A DNA stretch of 64,000 nucleotides, taken from NCBI RefSeq assembly GCF_900115125.1, contig NZ_FOVJ01000003.1, positions 1 to 64,000 on the forward strand, read 5' to 3'. Positions within the stretch are counted from its first letter, which is position 1. Each line of letters begins with the position of its first letter. The position numbers and the translations under genes are program-made. The notes below the pieces were generated by a model. It made no database searches and was not told the origin of the DNA. It worked only from the letters and a program-made list of their open reading frames with translations. This DNA is from Nitrosospira briensis (lineage in GTDB: Bacteria; Pseudomonadota; Gammaproteobacteria; Burkholderiales; Nitrosomonadaceae). Shown in pieces: positions 54,711 through 64,000 of this stretch.

Positions 54711-56117
54711 ATGACATTTCAACAATTTCTACTTATCCTGCGGGCGCGCTACAAGGTAGCTCTCTTCACGCTATTGGTTACCGTGCTAACTACTCTTGTA
54801 GTCAGTTTGTTGTTACCGAAGCAATACACCGCCAGCGCAGCCCTGGTGATTGATGTGAGATCGCCGGATCCTATCGGAGGCATGATATTGCCCGGTTTGG
54901 CGGCTCCCGCCTACATGGCAACGCAAGTAGACATCATAAACAGCGACCGTGTAGCTCAGCGGGTGGTCAAGCTGCTCCGCATGGACGAGAACCCGGCTGT
55001 TCGGGAGCAGTGGATAGATGCAACAGGCGGGAGTGGCGATTTGCACACCTGGCTGGCTGATCTGCTAAAGGAGAAACTTGACGTCAAACCATCTCGCGAG
55101 AGCAATGTCATCAATATTGAATTCAGGGGCGCGGACCCTGAATTCGCCGCAAACGTCGCGAATGCCTTTGCCCAGGCCTACTTCGATGTCAACCTTGATC
55201 TCAAGGTCGCACCTGCCCGTCAGTCCGCCTCATGGTTTGAAGATCAAACCAGAACGGTCCGTGAGCAGTTGGAAAAAGCCCAGGAGGCGCTTTCGGCACA
55301 TCAGCAAAAAACCGGCGTGGTTGCTACCGAAGAGCGTCTTGATTATGAAACTGCCAAGCTGAATGAACTTTCCTCACAATTAACCAACGTGCAGGCAGAA
55401 ACTACGGATAGCAGCAGCAAGCATAAATCGGCAAGCTCCGAAACTCTGGCTGAGGTGATGCAGAACCCATTGGTTAATAGTCTTAAATCGGACCTCGCAC
55501 GCCTTGAGGCAAAATTTCAGGAGAGTAATGTCAATCTCGGTGTAAATCATCCGCAAACCAAGCGCACGCAATCAGAGATTGCTTCGCTCAGGAGAAGGCT
55601 TGCCAGCGAAATTCAGCAAATCACCAACAGTATCGGCACCTCCTACGAAGTAGGCAAGCAAAAGGAAAAGGAACTGCTAGAAGCGATGGAGATACAGAAA
55701 AAACGTGTGCTCGAACTCAACAGGGAGCGCGACGAAATAGCTGTTCTCAAGCGCGACGTCGAAGCGGCACAGCGCACGTTTGAAGGCGTGAGCCAGCGCG
55801 CAGCGCACACTCGCCTCGAAAGTCAATCGGTTCAGACCAACGTCGCCATGCTCAATCCAGCCACGATCCCAATTCAGCACTCCCGGCCCAGAGTCCTGCT
55901 CAATGTGCTGATCTCCATTTTCCTCGGCACCTTGCTCGGGGTAGGGATTGCTTTGATGCTCGAACTAATGAACCGTCGTATACGCTCGGCGACAGATCTC
56001 GTGCAAGCGATAGATTTGCCGGTACTTGCGGTTATTCCCGGCAGTGAGGGTCGCAGTGTATCCAAACTACCCAAATTGCCAAAACTACCCAAGCAGCTGG
56101 GAACCTCTACCAGCTGA
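54711..56117 (+). CDS. epsF: Chain-length determinant protein EpsF (Wzz-type)
   Basis: A 468-residue inner-membrane polysaccharide co-polymerase that sets chain length and links to EpsG. The first transmembrane helix is YKVALFTLLVTVLTTLVVSLLL (Wzz domain: KQYTASAALVIDVRSPDPI), the periplasmic part has long coiled coils at residues ~165-370 (REQLEKAQEALSAHQQK… LEATMEIQKKRVLELNRERDEIA-like), and a second helix (LLNVLISIFLGTLLGVGIALMLELMNRRIRSATDL) precedes a short cytoplasmic tail ending in a Lys/Pro/Leu repeat (LPKLPKLPKQL). It lies 20 bases before epsG. Confidence 0.95.
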   Translation: MTFQQFLLILRARYKVALFTLLVTVLTTLVVSLLLPKQYTASAALVIDVRSPDPIGGMILPGLAAPAYMATQVDIINSDRVAQRVVKLLRMDENPAVREQWIDATGGSGDLHTWLADLLKEKLDVKPSRESNVINIEFRGADPEFAANVANAFAQAYFDVNLDLKVAPARQSASWFEDQTRTVREQLEKAQEALSAHQQKTGVVATEERLDYETAKLNELSSQLTNVQAETTDSSSKHKSASSETLAEVMQNPLVNSLKSDLARLEAKFQESNVNLGVNHPQTKRTQSEIASLRRRLASEIQQITNSIGTSYEVGKQKEKELLEAMEIQKKRVLELNRERDEIAVLKRDVEAAQRTFEGVSQRAAHTRLESQSVQTNVAMLNPATIPIQHSRPRVLLNVLISIFLGTLLGVGIALMLELMNRRIRSATDLVQAIDLPVLAVIPGSEGRSVSKLPKLPKLPKQLGTSTS

Positions 56118-56137
56118 ACCCCACATGGAACCAGCCT

Positions 56138-57067
56138 ATGAATCCCGTAAGCGCCAGCTTCCAAGCTTTTAAACGGAATCAGACCGCGCGACCAGGCGAC
56201 CCATCTATCTATGGCAAGTCTCAGATAACTGGCGCCGGAGGTTCGATTGGAGCCATCCTTGTCGATACCGGACGCCTCTCCGCAGAAAACGTGGAGCACA
56301 TTTTGCGCTTGCAAATTGAGAGGGGCAAGCGTTTTGGCGAAACGGCAATCGACTTGGGCCTACTTGCGGAAGACGATGTCCGTTTTGCGCTTTCACGTCA
56401 ATTTAACACCCTCTACCTGCCCGCAGGTGACGACAGCCTGGATTATCAACTGGTTGCCGCGTATAAGCCGTTCAGTCCAGTCGTCGAGAAGCTGCGCGCG
56501 CTACGTAGCCAACTTATGTTGAGGTGGTTTGGCGCAGAAGCAGGCCTGAATTCGCTCGCCATTTTGAGCCCCGGCTCAGGGGAAGGACGCAGCTTCATTG
56601 CTGCCAATCTTGCGATTGTCTTCTCCCAGCTTGGCAAGCGGACCTTGCTTCTCGACGCCAACCTGCGCAAGCCGCGGCAGCATGAGCTATTCAAACTAGG
56701 CAATAATGCCGGGTTGTCCGGCGTGCTTGCCGGTCGAGTGGGTATAGAAGCAATCGCACGCGTGCCCTCGTTGCTGGGGCTTTCGATACTCCCGGCGGGC
56801 GCTGTGCCCCCCAATCCGCAGGAATTGGTTGGACGCGCGGGTTTTTCCGAGCTGATGCAAACGCTGAGCCGGGAATTTGACGTGGTTATTGTCGACACAC
56901 CGGCTGCACGTGAATATGGCGAAGCCCAGATCATCGCAGCGCGCGCATCTGCTGCTCTTATAGTGGCCCGCAAGGACCGTACTTCAATGCCGGATACAAC
57001 CGAGTTGGCCAAGAGTCTGCAGCAAACCGGCACCACCCCGGTGGGGTGCGTGCTGAACGACTTCTGA
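56138..57067 (+). CDS. epsG: Tyrosine-kinase-type ATPase EpsG
   Basis: A 309-residue BY-kinase-like cytoplasmic ATPase that works with EpsF. The N-terminus has a small GspE-N-like module (GAILVDTGRLSAENVEHILRLQ…GLLAEDDVRFALSRQF); the ATPase part follows (FVNL-like LRALRSQLML, P-loop SPGSGEGRSFIAANLAIVFSQLGKRTLLLDANLRKPRQHELF, VIVDTPAARE). The P-loop has Arg where most kinases have Lys (GEGRS) and the Walker A' has Asn (DANLR). There is no C-terminal Tyr cluster, so it may regulate by ATP binding rather than autophosphorylation. Confidence 0.93.
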   Translation: MNPVSASFQAFKRNQTARPGDPSIYGKSQITGAGGSIGAILVDTGRLSAENVEHILRLQIERGKRFGETAIDLGLLAEDDVRFALSRQFNTLYLPAGDDSLDYQLVAAYKPFSPVVEKLRALRSQLMLRWFGAEAGLNSLAILSPGSGEGRSFIAANLAIVFSQLGKRTLLLDANLRKPRQHELFKLGNNAGLSGVLAGRVGIEAIARVPSLLGLSILPAGAVPPNPQELVGRAGFSELMQTLSREFDVVIVDTPAAREYGEAQIIAARASAALIVARKDRTSMPDTTELAKSLQQTGTTPVGCVLNDF

Positions 57068-57217
57068 GCGAAGCAGGGTGAAGGGGATAAGGCTCTGCTT
57101 CAGCAGTTGCCCCCCTGCTGTTCGAATATTTTCTTGCTCGCGAACAAGTTCCGGTATCCGGATATTTGTCGCTTTCCTCTAGTCCAGGGGGACAGAAACC
57201 CGGGCCATAACCATTCG

Positions 57218-57571
57218 TCAAATACTGCTATCGTGCTGATTACGCCATATTCTCTCCATCGCCAGCAATGCCGTGCCGAGAGCGCTGCCCACCACATCCG
57301 CTATCAGATCGGGCCATCCCGCCTGCCGGCCGGGCAGATACACTTGATGCCACTCATCAAGCAAACCGACCAGCAGCGAGCCGAAAAATGCGAGGATCAG
57401 CCTTTGCCAATCAGACAGTCCGCTTGCCACGCCAATTGCGCAGGCCAGCAAGGCGAAAGTAACGCCGTGGGCCAGCTTGTCCCAGGGGGAAGGTATCAGA
57501 TTTACGGCGACAGGTTGCGCTCCTCCTACAAACAAGCTGACCACGATCCCGAGCGTGAGGAGCATGGCCAT
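57218..57571 (-). CDS. VanZ-family membrane protein, opposed to the eps genes
   Basis: A 117-residue protein with three to four transmembrane helices and the VanZ signature WDKLAHGVTFALLACAIG … GLLDEWHQVYLPGRQAGWPDLIADVVGSALGTALL. Members include teicoplanin-resistance VanZ; in glycan loci the role is unknown. It is encoded on the minus strand between epsG and xrtB. ATG 57571 was chosen; the frame is open to 57685, which would overlap the xrtB start. Confidence 0.84.
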   Translation of the reverse strand: MAMLLTLGIVVSLFVGGAQPVAVNLIPSPWDKLAHGVTFALLACAIGVASGLSDWQRLILAFFGSLLVGLLDEWHQVYLPGRQAGWPDLIADVVGSALGTALLAMERIWRNQHDSSI

Positions 57572-57611
57572 GATGCGGGTGGAGCGAGATAGTGAACGTT
57601 GCGAAAACAAA

Positions 57612-58532
57612 ATGAGTACCAATTCTTCAATTATATTCGGCAGAAAAACCCCGCGGCCCGAGGGATGGCGCAACCAGTTACCCATCTGGTTGCCTATTAT
57701 TGCGGGTTTAATCGTACTTTATTTACCCAGCCTGGTCGATCTCTTTCGGGGCGTCTGGGGTACCGACCAGCAAGCGCATGGCCCTATTGTACTTGGCATT
57801 GCCTGCTGGCTCATTTATCGCAAGTGGCCAGAAATGTGGCGCTTGAGTGAAGGACAGTCCCTTGCCCCGGCAACCGGATGGCCCATTTTTATTTTTGGGC
57901 TGCTGCTCTATGTAATAGGGCGCTCGCAAGACATCCTGCTCTTCGAAATTGGTTCGGTCATCTGGTTGCTTGCCGCCATCCTTTTGCTCATGCGTGGGGG
58001 CGCCGCGCTAAAAGCGCAGTGGTTTCCGCTCTTTTTCATGCTTTTCATGATTCCCCTACCCTCGGCAATAGTGGATGCCTTGACCATGCCCATGAAAATG
58101 GCAGTTTCCTACGTGGCCGAAACCATCCTTTTCTGGGCGGACTATCCCATCGCCCGTACCGGCGTTATTCTCCAGATTGGGCAATACAAATTGTTAGTAG
58201 CAGATGCATGCGCGGGTCTTCACACGCTTTTTACACTGGAAGCGCTGGGCCTGCTCTACCTTAACATTATCCGGCACGATTCCTTGTTTCGGAATGTTGC
58301 CCTGGCCATTCTGATCGTACCTATCTCCTTTACCGCCAACGTCATCCGTGTCATTGTATTAACGCTTATTACCTATCATTTTGGCGATGAGGCCGGGCAG
58401 GGGTTCTTGCATGGGTTCGCCGGGATGGTGCTCTTCCTTAGCGCTCTGCTGCTGATCATTGGAGTGGACTCGCTATTGCAGCTCACCGTCAAGCTGCGGG
58501 GTGACCGTAGCAGCGCTTTGAGCGGAGCCTGA
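57612..58532 (+). CDS. xrtB: Exosortase B (XrtB/EpsH)
   Basis: A 306-residue, eight-helix membrane transpeptidase/protease that recognises PEP-CTERM tails. The catalytic Cys200 is in VADACAGLHTLFTLEALG, the Arg in TANVIRVIVLTLITYHFGDEAG and the His in GFLHGFAGM. Start ATG 57612 was chosen; an open frame reaches 57477. It is followed after 1 base by epsI. It is the likely processor of the PEP-CTERM proteins at 1188 and 24208 (same genome, inferred). Confidence 0.95.
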   Translation: MSTNSSIIFGRKTPRPEGWRNQLPIWLPIIAGLIVLYLPSLVDLFRGVWGTDQQAHGPIVLGIACWLIYRKWPEMWRLSEGQSLAPATGWPIFIFGLLLYVIGRSQDILLFEIGSVIWLLAAILLLMRGGAALKAQWFPLFFMLFMIPLPSAIVDALTMPMKMAVSYVAETILFWADYPIARTGVILQIGQYKLLVADACAGLHTLFTLEALGLLYLNIIRHDSLFRNVALAILIVPISFTANVIRVIVLTLITYHFGDEAGQGFLHGFAGMVLFLSALLLIIGVDSLLQLTVKLRGDRSSALSGA

Positions 58533-58533
58533 C

Positions 58534-59220
58534 ATGAATCTGTGGTTCAGAAATTCAGTACTTCTGGTTCTCATGCTCGCCGCGTCAGGCCTTGCACTGG
58601 CCTTGCGCCCTACCCAGAAAATTGCAGATCAGGGGCCCGCCATCGATCTGGAAACGATGATCCCGCATGCATTCGGGGATTGGAGCGAAGAGCAGCACAA
58701 CTCGGTGCAGATGGTTGATCCGCAGCAGCAGGAAATGATCGAGAAAATCTATACCCAGACACTCAGTCGCACTTACATAAACAACCATGGCTACCGCATC
58801 ATGCTTGCGATTGCGTATGGAGACGACCAGAGAGATTCGATGCAGATGCATTATCCCGAGGTTTGCTACCCTGCACAGGGTTTCTCGCTGCAAAGCAAAC
58901 AGAATGGCACCTTGCCTACAGAAAATGGGTTAATTCCCGTAACCCGTATTCTGACGAATCTCGGCCAGCGCAACGAGCCGGTTACCTACTGGACAACAGT
59001 GGGTGATCTCGTATTTCAAGGCGGCGTCCAGAAGAAACTCGCCGAAATGAGGTACGGCCTGAAGGGCAAGATTCCGGACGGCATGCTGGTACGTGTTTCT
59101 TCCATCGATGGCGAAGCGACTCGCGCGTATGAAATGCAAACCCGGTTTATCGATCAGATGCTGGGCGTTTTAACACCGGAACATCGAAAAAAGCTGGATG
59201 GCATGGCGCAACTCAACTGA
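58534..59220 (+). CDS. epsI: EpsI-family protein
   Basis: A 228-residue protein paired with exosortases. It has an N-terminal transmembrane or signal helix (FRNSVLLVLMLAASGLALAL) and a periplasmic domain (MIPHAFGDWSEEQ… IYTQTLSRTYINNHGYRIMLAIAYGDDQRDSMQMHYPEVCYPAQGFSLQ). Some exosortases are fused to EpsI, supporting a joint role. The conserved HYPEVCYPAQGF motif is intact. Followed 3 bases later by gmd. Confidence 0.95.
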   Translation: MNLWFRNSVLLVLMLAASGLALALRPTQKIADQGPAIDLETMIPHAFGDWSEEQHNSVQMVDPQQQEMIEKIYTQTLSRTYINNHGYRIMLAIAYGDDQRDSMQMHYPEVCYPAQGFSLQSKQNGTLPTENGLIPVTRILTNLGQRNEPVTYWTTVGDLVFQGGVQKKLAEMRYGLKGKIPDGMLVRVSSIDGEATRAYEMQTRFIDQMLGVLTPEHRKKLDGMAQLN

Positions 59221-59223
59221 ACG

Positions 59224-60327
59224 ATGACAAAAACCGCGCTTATCAGCGGCATAACCGGACAAGATGGAGCTTATTTAGCTGAATTCCTGCTCAAGAAGGG
59301 CTACATCGTTCACGGAATAAAGCGCCGCTCTTCGCTGTTCAACACCGATCGTATAGATCATCTGTATCAGGATCCGCATGTTCCCCAACGCAATCTTATT
59401 CTGCATTATGGGGACCTGATCGATTCGACCAACCTGATCCGCACGATACAGCAGGTTCAGCCTGACGAAATTTATAACCTCGCCGCGATGAGCCATGTCG
59501 CAGTCAGTTTCGAAACACCTGAATATACGGCCAATGCGGATGGCATTGGTACTCTGCGCATTCTGGAGGCGATCCGCATTCTCGGCCTGGAAAAAAAAAC
59601 GCGCTTTTACCAAGCCAGCACATCTGAACTTTACGGTCTTGCGCAGGAAACGCCCCAGAAGGAAACCACGCCTTTCTATCCGCGCAGTCCGTATGCGGTT
59701 GCCAAGCTTTACGGTTACTGGATTACCGTAAACTACCGCGAAGCCTATGGCATCTATGCATGTAATGGAATTCTCTTCAATCACGAGAGCCCTATTCGTG
59801 GCGAAACCTTTGTTACTCGCAAAATCACCCGGGCTCTTACCCGTATAAAGCTTGGCCTTCAGGACTGCCTCTACCTTGGCAATCTGGATGCAAAGCGCGA
59901 CTGGGGCCACGCTCGCGATTATATGGAGATGCAATGGTTGATGCTTCAGCAGGAGCAGGCCGAAGATTATGTCATTGCCACCGGCACTCAGCATAGTGTC
60001 CGCGACTTCGTCAACACTGCGGCTGAAGAGCTGGGAATGCGCTTAAGGTGGCATGGTCAGGGGATAAATGAAGTCGGGGCACTTGAGGAGGTTCACGCAG
60101 CCCCCGAGTCACGTATCATTATCCGGGTTGACTCGCGTTACTTCCGCCCCACAGAGGTACAGGCGTTGTGTGGTGATGCAAGCAAGGCGAGGGAGAAACT
60201 TGGCTGGGTCCCCAAGACCAATTTCAGGGAGCTCGTCAGCGAAATGGTGCGCGAGGATCTCAAGAGTGCGGAACGCGACGAGCTTGTAAAAAAGCACGGG
60301 TTCGGCGTCTACGATTATCACGAATAG
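59224..60327 (+). CDS. gmd: GDP-mannose 4,6-dehydratase
   Basis: A 367-residue SDR enzyme that makes GDP-4-keto-6-deoxymannose, the precursor of GDP-fucose or GDP-rhamnose. Motifs: [20 protein letters not shown] (cofactor), STSELYG (Ser/Thr), [10 protein letters not shown] (Tyr-Lys) and [19 protein letters not shown]. Full length. With fcl next door, GDP-L-fucose is the likely product and thus a sugar of the polysaccharide. Confidence 0.97.
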   Translation: MTKTALISGITGQDGAYLAEFLLKKGYIVHGIKRRSSLFNTDRIDHLYQDPHVPQRNLILHYGDLIDSTNLIRTIQQVQPDEIYNLAAMSHVAVSFETPEYTANADGIGTLRILEAIRILGLEKKTRFYQASTSELYGLAQETPQKETTPFYPRSPYAVAKLYGYWITVNYREAYGIYACNGILFNHESPIRGETFVTRKITRALTRIKLGLQDCLYLGNLDAKRDWGHARDYMEMQWLMLQQEQAEDYVIATGTQHSVRDFVNTAAEELGMRLRWHGQGINEVGALEEVHAAPESRIIIRVDSRYFRPTEVQALCGDASKAREKLGWVPKTNFRELVSEMVREDLKSAERDELVKKHGFGVYDYHE

Positions 60328-60333
60328 GAAGCG

Positions 60334-61383
60334 ATGGACAAGGATGACAAAATCTATGTAGCTGGTCATCGCGGTCTCGTCGGATCCGCGATCGTGCTCA
60401 ACCTCGAGCAGAAGGGGTACCGCAATCTTTTAGTTAGGACCCATGCTGAACTGGACCTTACCAGGCAGGAAGCCGTAGAGGCATTTTTCGCCGACGAAAA
60501 GCCCGACCACGTTTTTCTTGCCGCGGCAAAGGCAGGCGGAATTTACGCCAACAACACATACCCGGCCGAGTTCATCCGCGACAACCTCATGATTCAGACC
60601 AACATCATTCATGAGGCGTACAGGAATAATGTCAGGAGGTTGCTCTACCTCGGCTCAAGCTGCATATACCCGAAGTTCGCGCCACAACCGATCAAAGAAG
60701 AGTACCTGCTTAACGGGCCGCTGGAGCCGACCAATCGTCCTTATGCCTTGGCCAAGATTGCAGGCATAGAAATGTGCTGGAGCTATAATCGCCAATACGG
60801 CACCCAGTATCTAGCCGTCATGCCGGCCAACTTGTACGGTCCCGGGGACAGCTACGACCTGAACAATAGTCATGTTATTCCCGCACTGATCCGCAAGGTC
60901 CATGAAGCCAAGGTCGACGGCGCGACGACAGTTACGGTTTGGGGCAGCGGCACACCCCGGCGCGAATTCCTCTACAGCGACGACCTGGCCGATGCCTGTG
61001 TGTTCCTGATGAGCCTGCGGGATGACGAATACGCCAAATTACTCGGGCGTTCCGGCACTCGTGTTGAATCGGGCGCCCCGGGTTTTGCACCTTTACTGAA
61101 CATCGGCGCAGGAGTTGACGTTGCAATCGGTGAACTGGCCGAAATGATTAAACAAGTGGCAGGATATACAGGCGAAATCGTCTTTGACACCAGCAAGCCG
61201 GATGGAACTCCACGAAAGCTGATGGACTCAAGCCGCATTAATGCGATGGGATGGAAGAGACGTATTATGCTCCGCGAAGGATTATGCAGGGTCTATAGTA
61301 ATTTTATTGGGCATTGCAATTATAAAAAGCCAGTCTTCGAGCTCGAAGATGCTAATTCCGGAGTGACGAATGAGCACACGTAG
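60334..61383 (+). CDS. fcl: GDP-L-fucose synthase
   Basis: A 349-residue epimerase/reductase that finishes GDP-L-fucose. Motifs: [14 protein letters not shown], the AAKAGGI loop, [20 protein letters not shown] and [14 protein letters not shown] (Tyr-Lys). The C-terminus is about 20 residues longer than usual ([17 protein letters not shown]…) and overlaps the next gene by 14 bases. It lies 6 bases after gmd. Confidence 0.95.
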   Translation: MDKDDKIYVAGHRGLVGSAIVLNLEQKGYRNLLVRTHAELDLTRQEAVEAFFADEKPDHVFLAAAKAGGIYANNTYPAEFIRDNLMIQTNIIHEAYRNNVRRLLYLGSSCIYPKFAPQPIKEEYLLNGPLEPTNRPYALAKIAGIEMCWSYNRQYGTQYLAVMPANLYGPGDSYDLNNSHVIPALIRKVHEAKVDGATTVTVWGSGTPRREFLYSDDLADACVFLMSLRDDEYAKLLGRSGTRVESGAPGFAPLLNIGAGVDVAIGELAEMIKQVAGYTGEIVFDTSKPDGTPRKLMDSSRINAMGWKRRIMLREGLCRVYSNFIGHCNYKKPVFELEDANSGVTNEHT

Positions 61384-62863
61384 CCTGACCAGCGCGCCTT
61401 CCCAGCCCCTATCAGTCTCTATTGGACTTTTTCTTGGCGCAGCATTGCTGGCAATTTTCTTTGGTTTGATCGCCGCGACTGGCAGTCCCATCTTCGCCGG
61501 CCTGGCTGGAGGGCTATTAATCGGCGCGTTATTGCTGGCAAAAGCCAGTTGGAATATCTGGCTGATACTGGCGCTGGGACTTACAGTGGCCGGTCTCATA
61601 CCTATCTGGGCCGACGACCTTGCCAGCAAGGCCGTTTGGGGCATCTCGATACTCGGCTTCATACTCATGATCAGCGCTTTGTTCAGGATGATTACCAAGC
61701 CGGGCGTAGCGCTAAATACTCCTGCCTTTGTCTGGATGGCGCTGGCTTTCATGCTTTACGCGATATTCAATTCGCTGATCCAGTGGTATTCCCTGGGTGA
61801 ATTCGTTGGAGGCTTCAAGCGTTACTTTCAGGTCTTCGGGTTGCTGTTCGCGTTGACCTGGCTGGCAATAAGCGAGAACGATATTCAACGCTGGCGGAAG
61901 CTATTCGTTATTGTCGCCCTGTTGCAATTGCCGTTTGCGGTGTATGAATTGATAAGTCTTGTTCCCTTGCGGGAGAGCCTTCGTTACGCCTATCCGGGCA
62001 TGGTACCGATTGACGTCGTGGCGGGAACATTTGGCGCCCATCTTTACTCGGGCGGCGCCAACGCGGAGATGGCTACTTTTCTCATTATCGTTCTAGCCTT
62101 TTTGCTCGCACGTCGTCGAGAAAAAGTGCTGAGAGCACGCGTTCTACTTTGCCTGACCCCGATTGTGCTGGCTCCGCTGTTTATGGGTGAAACAAAAGTT
62201 GTTGTCATTCTCCTCCCTTTGATGTTCCTTATCCTCTTTCGCGGCGAAATAGTATCAAGGCCCCATTTTGCCTTGTTGTGGTTTTGCATCGGGGGCCTGC
62301 TGTCGGTTGCGGCGGCTTACGCCTATCTCAATACAACGCAATATCACTCACTCGACGACCTGATAACGAATACCCTCGACTATAACGTTTACGACAAGGG
62401 TCATGGCGCGTTGAAACTGAATCGCACGTCATCGCTCTCTTTCTGGGCAGCCGAGCAGGGATTGGACAACCCCGTAAGCCCCGTCTTCGGCAATGGCCTG
62501 GGCAGCGCACACGAACACACAGGCGGCCATATTGCGAGACGCTATTCTCATTTTGGCGTCGGCCTCACCGCAATGTCCACCCTGCTATGGGACCATGGAA
62601 TCGTCGGCACCGCGCTGTTCCTCTCCGTCCTTGTCCTCGCATGGCGCACCGCCGCGTCTTTGCGGCGCCAATCCACGGAAGCCGTTGTACGGGCGGACGC
62701 GGCTGCCATCCAGGCGTCCCTGGTACTATTTGCCTTTTACCTGATCTATCGCCTGGCGCTTTTAGAAACTCTTAGCTTTCAGATAGTCTTCGCAGCCTTG
62801 CTAGGGTATCTCGCCTGGCTGCACCGCCGACACGTTGCGATGGGATCGCGGACAATCCCATGA
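61370..62863 (+). CDS. O-antigen ligase/Wzy-like polysaccharide polymerase
   Basis: A 497-residue protein with about 11-12 transmembrane helices and a large periplasmic loop ([39 protein letters not shown]… [28 protein letters not shown]) typical of Wzy/WaaL proteins. It probably polymerises the repeat unit in the periplasm. It overlaps fcl by 14 bases and the flippase gene by 4 (ATGA). Confidence 0.85.
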   Translation: MSTRSLTSAPSQPLSVSIGLFLGAALLAIFFGLIAATGSPIFAGLAGGLLIGALLLAKASWNIWLILALGLTVAGLIPIWADDLASKAVWGISILGFILMISALFRMITKPGVALNTPAFVWMALAFMLYAIFNSLIQWYSLGEFVGGFKRYFQVFGLLFALTWLAISENDIQRWRKLFVIVALLQLPFAVYELISLVPLRESLRYAYPGMVPIDVVAGTFGAHLYSGGANAEMATFLIIVLAFLLARRREKVLRARVLLCLTPIVLAPLFMGETKVVVILLPLMFLILFRGEIVSRPHFALLWFCIGGLLSVAAAYAYLNTTQYHSLDDLITNTLDYNVYDKGHGALKLNRTSSLSFWAAEQGLDNPVSPVFGNGLGSAHEHTGGHIARRYSHFGVGLTAMSTLLWDHGIVGTALFLSVLVLAWRTAASLRRQSTEAVVRADAAAIQASLVLFAFYLIYRLALLETLSFQIVFAALLGYLAWLHRRHVAMGSRTIP

Positions 62864-64000
62864 TAAGCAAGTCCCCTTATTCCGGCGTGTCCCTCCGGCT
62901 CGAAATTTGGCATTTCCTGACAGGAAAAATTGCGTCCGCAGTGATGACATTCGTTATCCTGTTATGGATCGTACGCTTGCTACCGGTCACGGAATATGGT
63001 GTTTACGTTACGCTGGTCGCTCAACTGGAATTAGCGATTGCTATTTCCGGGCTGGGGCTGCCCTGGCTTGCTGCGCGCTACCTGCCGGATTATCGCCTGC
63101 ACGCGTCCGGCGCAAAGATTCAAAGGCTGGCGCGACTCCTGCTAATCTGGCTGGCCGTATCTCTCGCCATTTTTACGGGACTGCTGGGAGCGGGCTTGCC
63201 TCATTATCTGTCATGGACCGGTCTAACAGCTTTTCAGGAAGCTGCGACCCTTTACTTGCTGGTACTATATATCGAGGGCATCGGGCGTTTGGTAATTGTA
63301 AGCTTGCTAAGCCCCTTGATGCAGCAGCGAGTGGTACGGTCCAGTCTCGTGCTCCGCCAATTAATGCTTTTTGCATTGCTGCTCCTGACCTCCTTCTTCC
63401 ATGATATGCAACTGGTTGACGTGGTTCGCGCGGAGCTTGTGGCATCCTTCCTTGGCACGTCCCTTGCAATCATCGGTTTGTGGAAGCATTTGGCGAGCCT
63501 GAAGTGTGTTACCAGCAAACCTGATTGGGAGGAACCTCGCCTGGCGGAAATGTGGCGAACCAGTCTCAACATGTACGTCGCGTACCTGCTTACGCTGCTT
63601 TACAGCCCCCAGGTCTTCCAGGTGGTAGTATTGCGTGCCCTCGGGGCGGAGGCGGCGGCAATATTCGGTTTCTTGCGCAGCCTCTACGTTCAAGTCGCGC
63701 ACTATCTTCCCGCTGCTCTGCTGTTTAACCTCATCCGTCCCAAATTGGTGGCTTCCTTCGTGGGTGGGGGCGGAATCAAAGAGCTTGGCCGCAATGCCAA
63801 CATGGCGGGCAAGCTGAGCCTGTTCGGACTTATGCCGCTAATCGTCTTCGCTGCCGTGGGTGGAGCAGATTTGATCAGCTGGCTCTCGGGAGCGCGCTTT
63901 ACAGATACCGGATTTCTATTTCTTGGCTTCATGCTGGCGTTAATTCCCTTTAGCCAGCGCCAGCTTATGGAGAGCATGGCGGTCGCGACCGGGCACGCCG
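62860..64000 (+). CDS. Wzx-like polysaccharide flippase, cut by the window end
   Basis: The frame is open from ATG 62860 to the window end (380 codons so far). It encodes multiple transmembrane helices in the oligosaccharidyl-lipid flippase pattern (KIASAVMTFVILLWIVRLLPVTEYGVYVTLVAQLELAIAISGLGLPWLAARYLPDY; later RFTDTGFLFLGFMLALIPFSQRQLME). It would move the lipid-linked unit across the inner membrane before polymerisation. Its ATG overlaps the polymerase stop (ATGA). The C-terminus lies outside. Confidence 0.85.
   Translation, partial: MISKSPYSGVSLRLEIWHFLTGKIASAVMTFVILLWIVRLLPVTEYGVYVTLVAQLELAIAISGLGLPWLAARYLPDYRLHASGAKIQRLARLLLIWLAVSLAIFTGLLGAGLPHYLSWTGLTAFQEAATLYLLVLYIEGIGRLVIVSLLSPLMQQRVVRSSLVLRQLMLFALLLLTSFFHDMQLVDVVRAELVASFLGTSLAIIGLWKHLASLKCVTSKPDWEEPRLAEMWRTSLNMYVAYLLTLLYSPQVFQVVVLRALGAEAAAIFGFLRSLYVQVAHYLPAALLFNLIRPKLVASFVGGGGIKELGRNANMAGKLSLFGLMPLIVFAAVGGADLISWLSGARFTDTGFLFLGFMLALIPFSQRQLMESMAVATGHA

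Overview
The window is a chromosomal segment of a betaproteobacterium. It most resembles an ammonia oxidiser of the Nitrosomonadaceae (Nitrosospira-like). This rests on the gene content: a manX-type EIIA/ptsH/ptsI set, metX-metW, xseB-ispA-dxs-folE2, PEP-CTERM proteins and a complete exosortase B (XrtB) exopolysaccharide locus. The genus is inferred; no 16S or amo gene is present.

The window has three zones. (1) 1-25 kb is an accessory and partly decayed zone. It holds a yedK/HMCES gene plus a second truncated yedK, a PEP-CTERM HAF-repeat protein, a frameshifted ligD, an HU gene, a thermonuclease gene present as one frameshifted copy and two fragments, IS remnants, small secreted or lipoprotein genes (Sel1 repeats, adhesin-E-like, DUF4136-like), and a three-gene minus-strand operon (HTH protein, small protein, GIY-YIG-like protein) with a clear sigma-70 promoter inside a 12-bp inverted repeat. 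Next come a deleted nhaA and a 4-kb set of mostly unrecognised genes: a protein with a Cys/Trp tail, a Cys-rich protein, a glycine-zipper protein, an M43 metalloprotease and a CX3C-repeat mini-protein. A tyrosine recombinase follows, then a secreted pair including a 1009-residue helical protein. Four sites built like Xer/dif recombination sites (11-bp arms ending GATAA, about 6-bp centre, arm starting TTAT) lie at 12981, 18646, 18703 and 23922. They bracket this material and sit directly upstream of the recombinase. Two share 23 identical bases in direct orientation 5.7 kb apart.

(2) 25-47 kb is a housekeeping zone: the PTS genes, metXW, ampG, xthA, pyrE, the RNase P RNA, a likely ceramide (sphingolipid) operon (fatty-acyl-AMP ligase, NAD-dependent reductase/epimerase, acyl carrier protein, serine-palmitoyltransferase-like enzyme), a Rieske oxygenase, xseB-ispA-dxs-folE2, and a tRNA-Pro/Arg/His cluster with its own promoter.

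(3) 47-64 kb is the exopolysaccharide/exosortase locus: epsA regulator, epsB glycosyl-1-phosphate transferase, epsL (interrupted by an in-frame stop), epsD, epsE, epsF, epsG, an opposed vanZ-like gene, xrtB (epsH), epsI, gmd, fcl, a Wzy/ligase-like polymerase and a Wzx-like flippase cut by the window end. Together these make GDP-fucose, start the repeat unit on undecaprenyl phosphate, flip, polymerise and export it. XrtB probably processes PEP-CTERM proteins, possibly including the two encoded at 1.2 and 24.2 kb. A sigma-54-type promoter lies in the long leader region before epsA.
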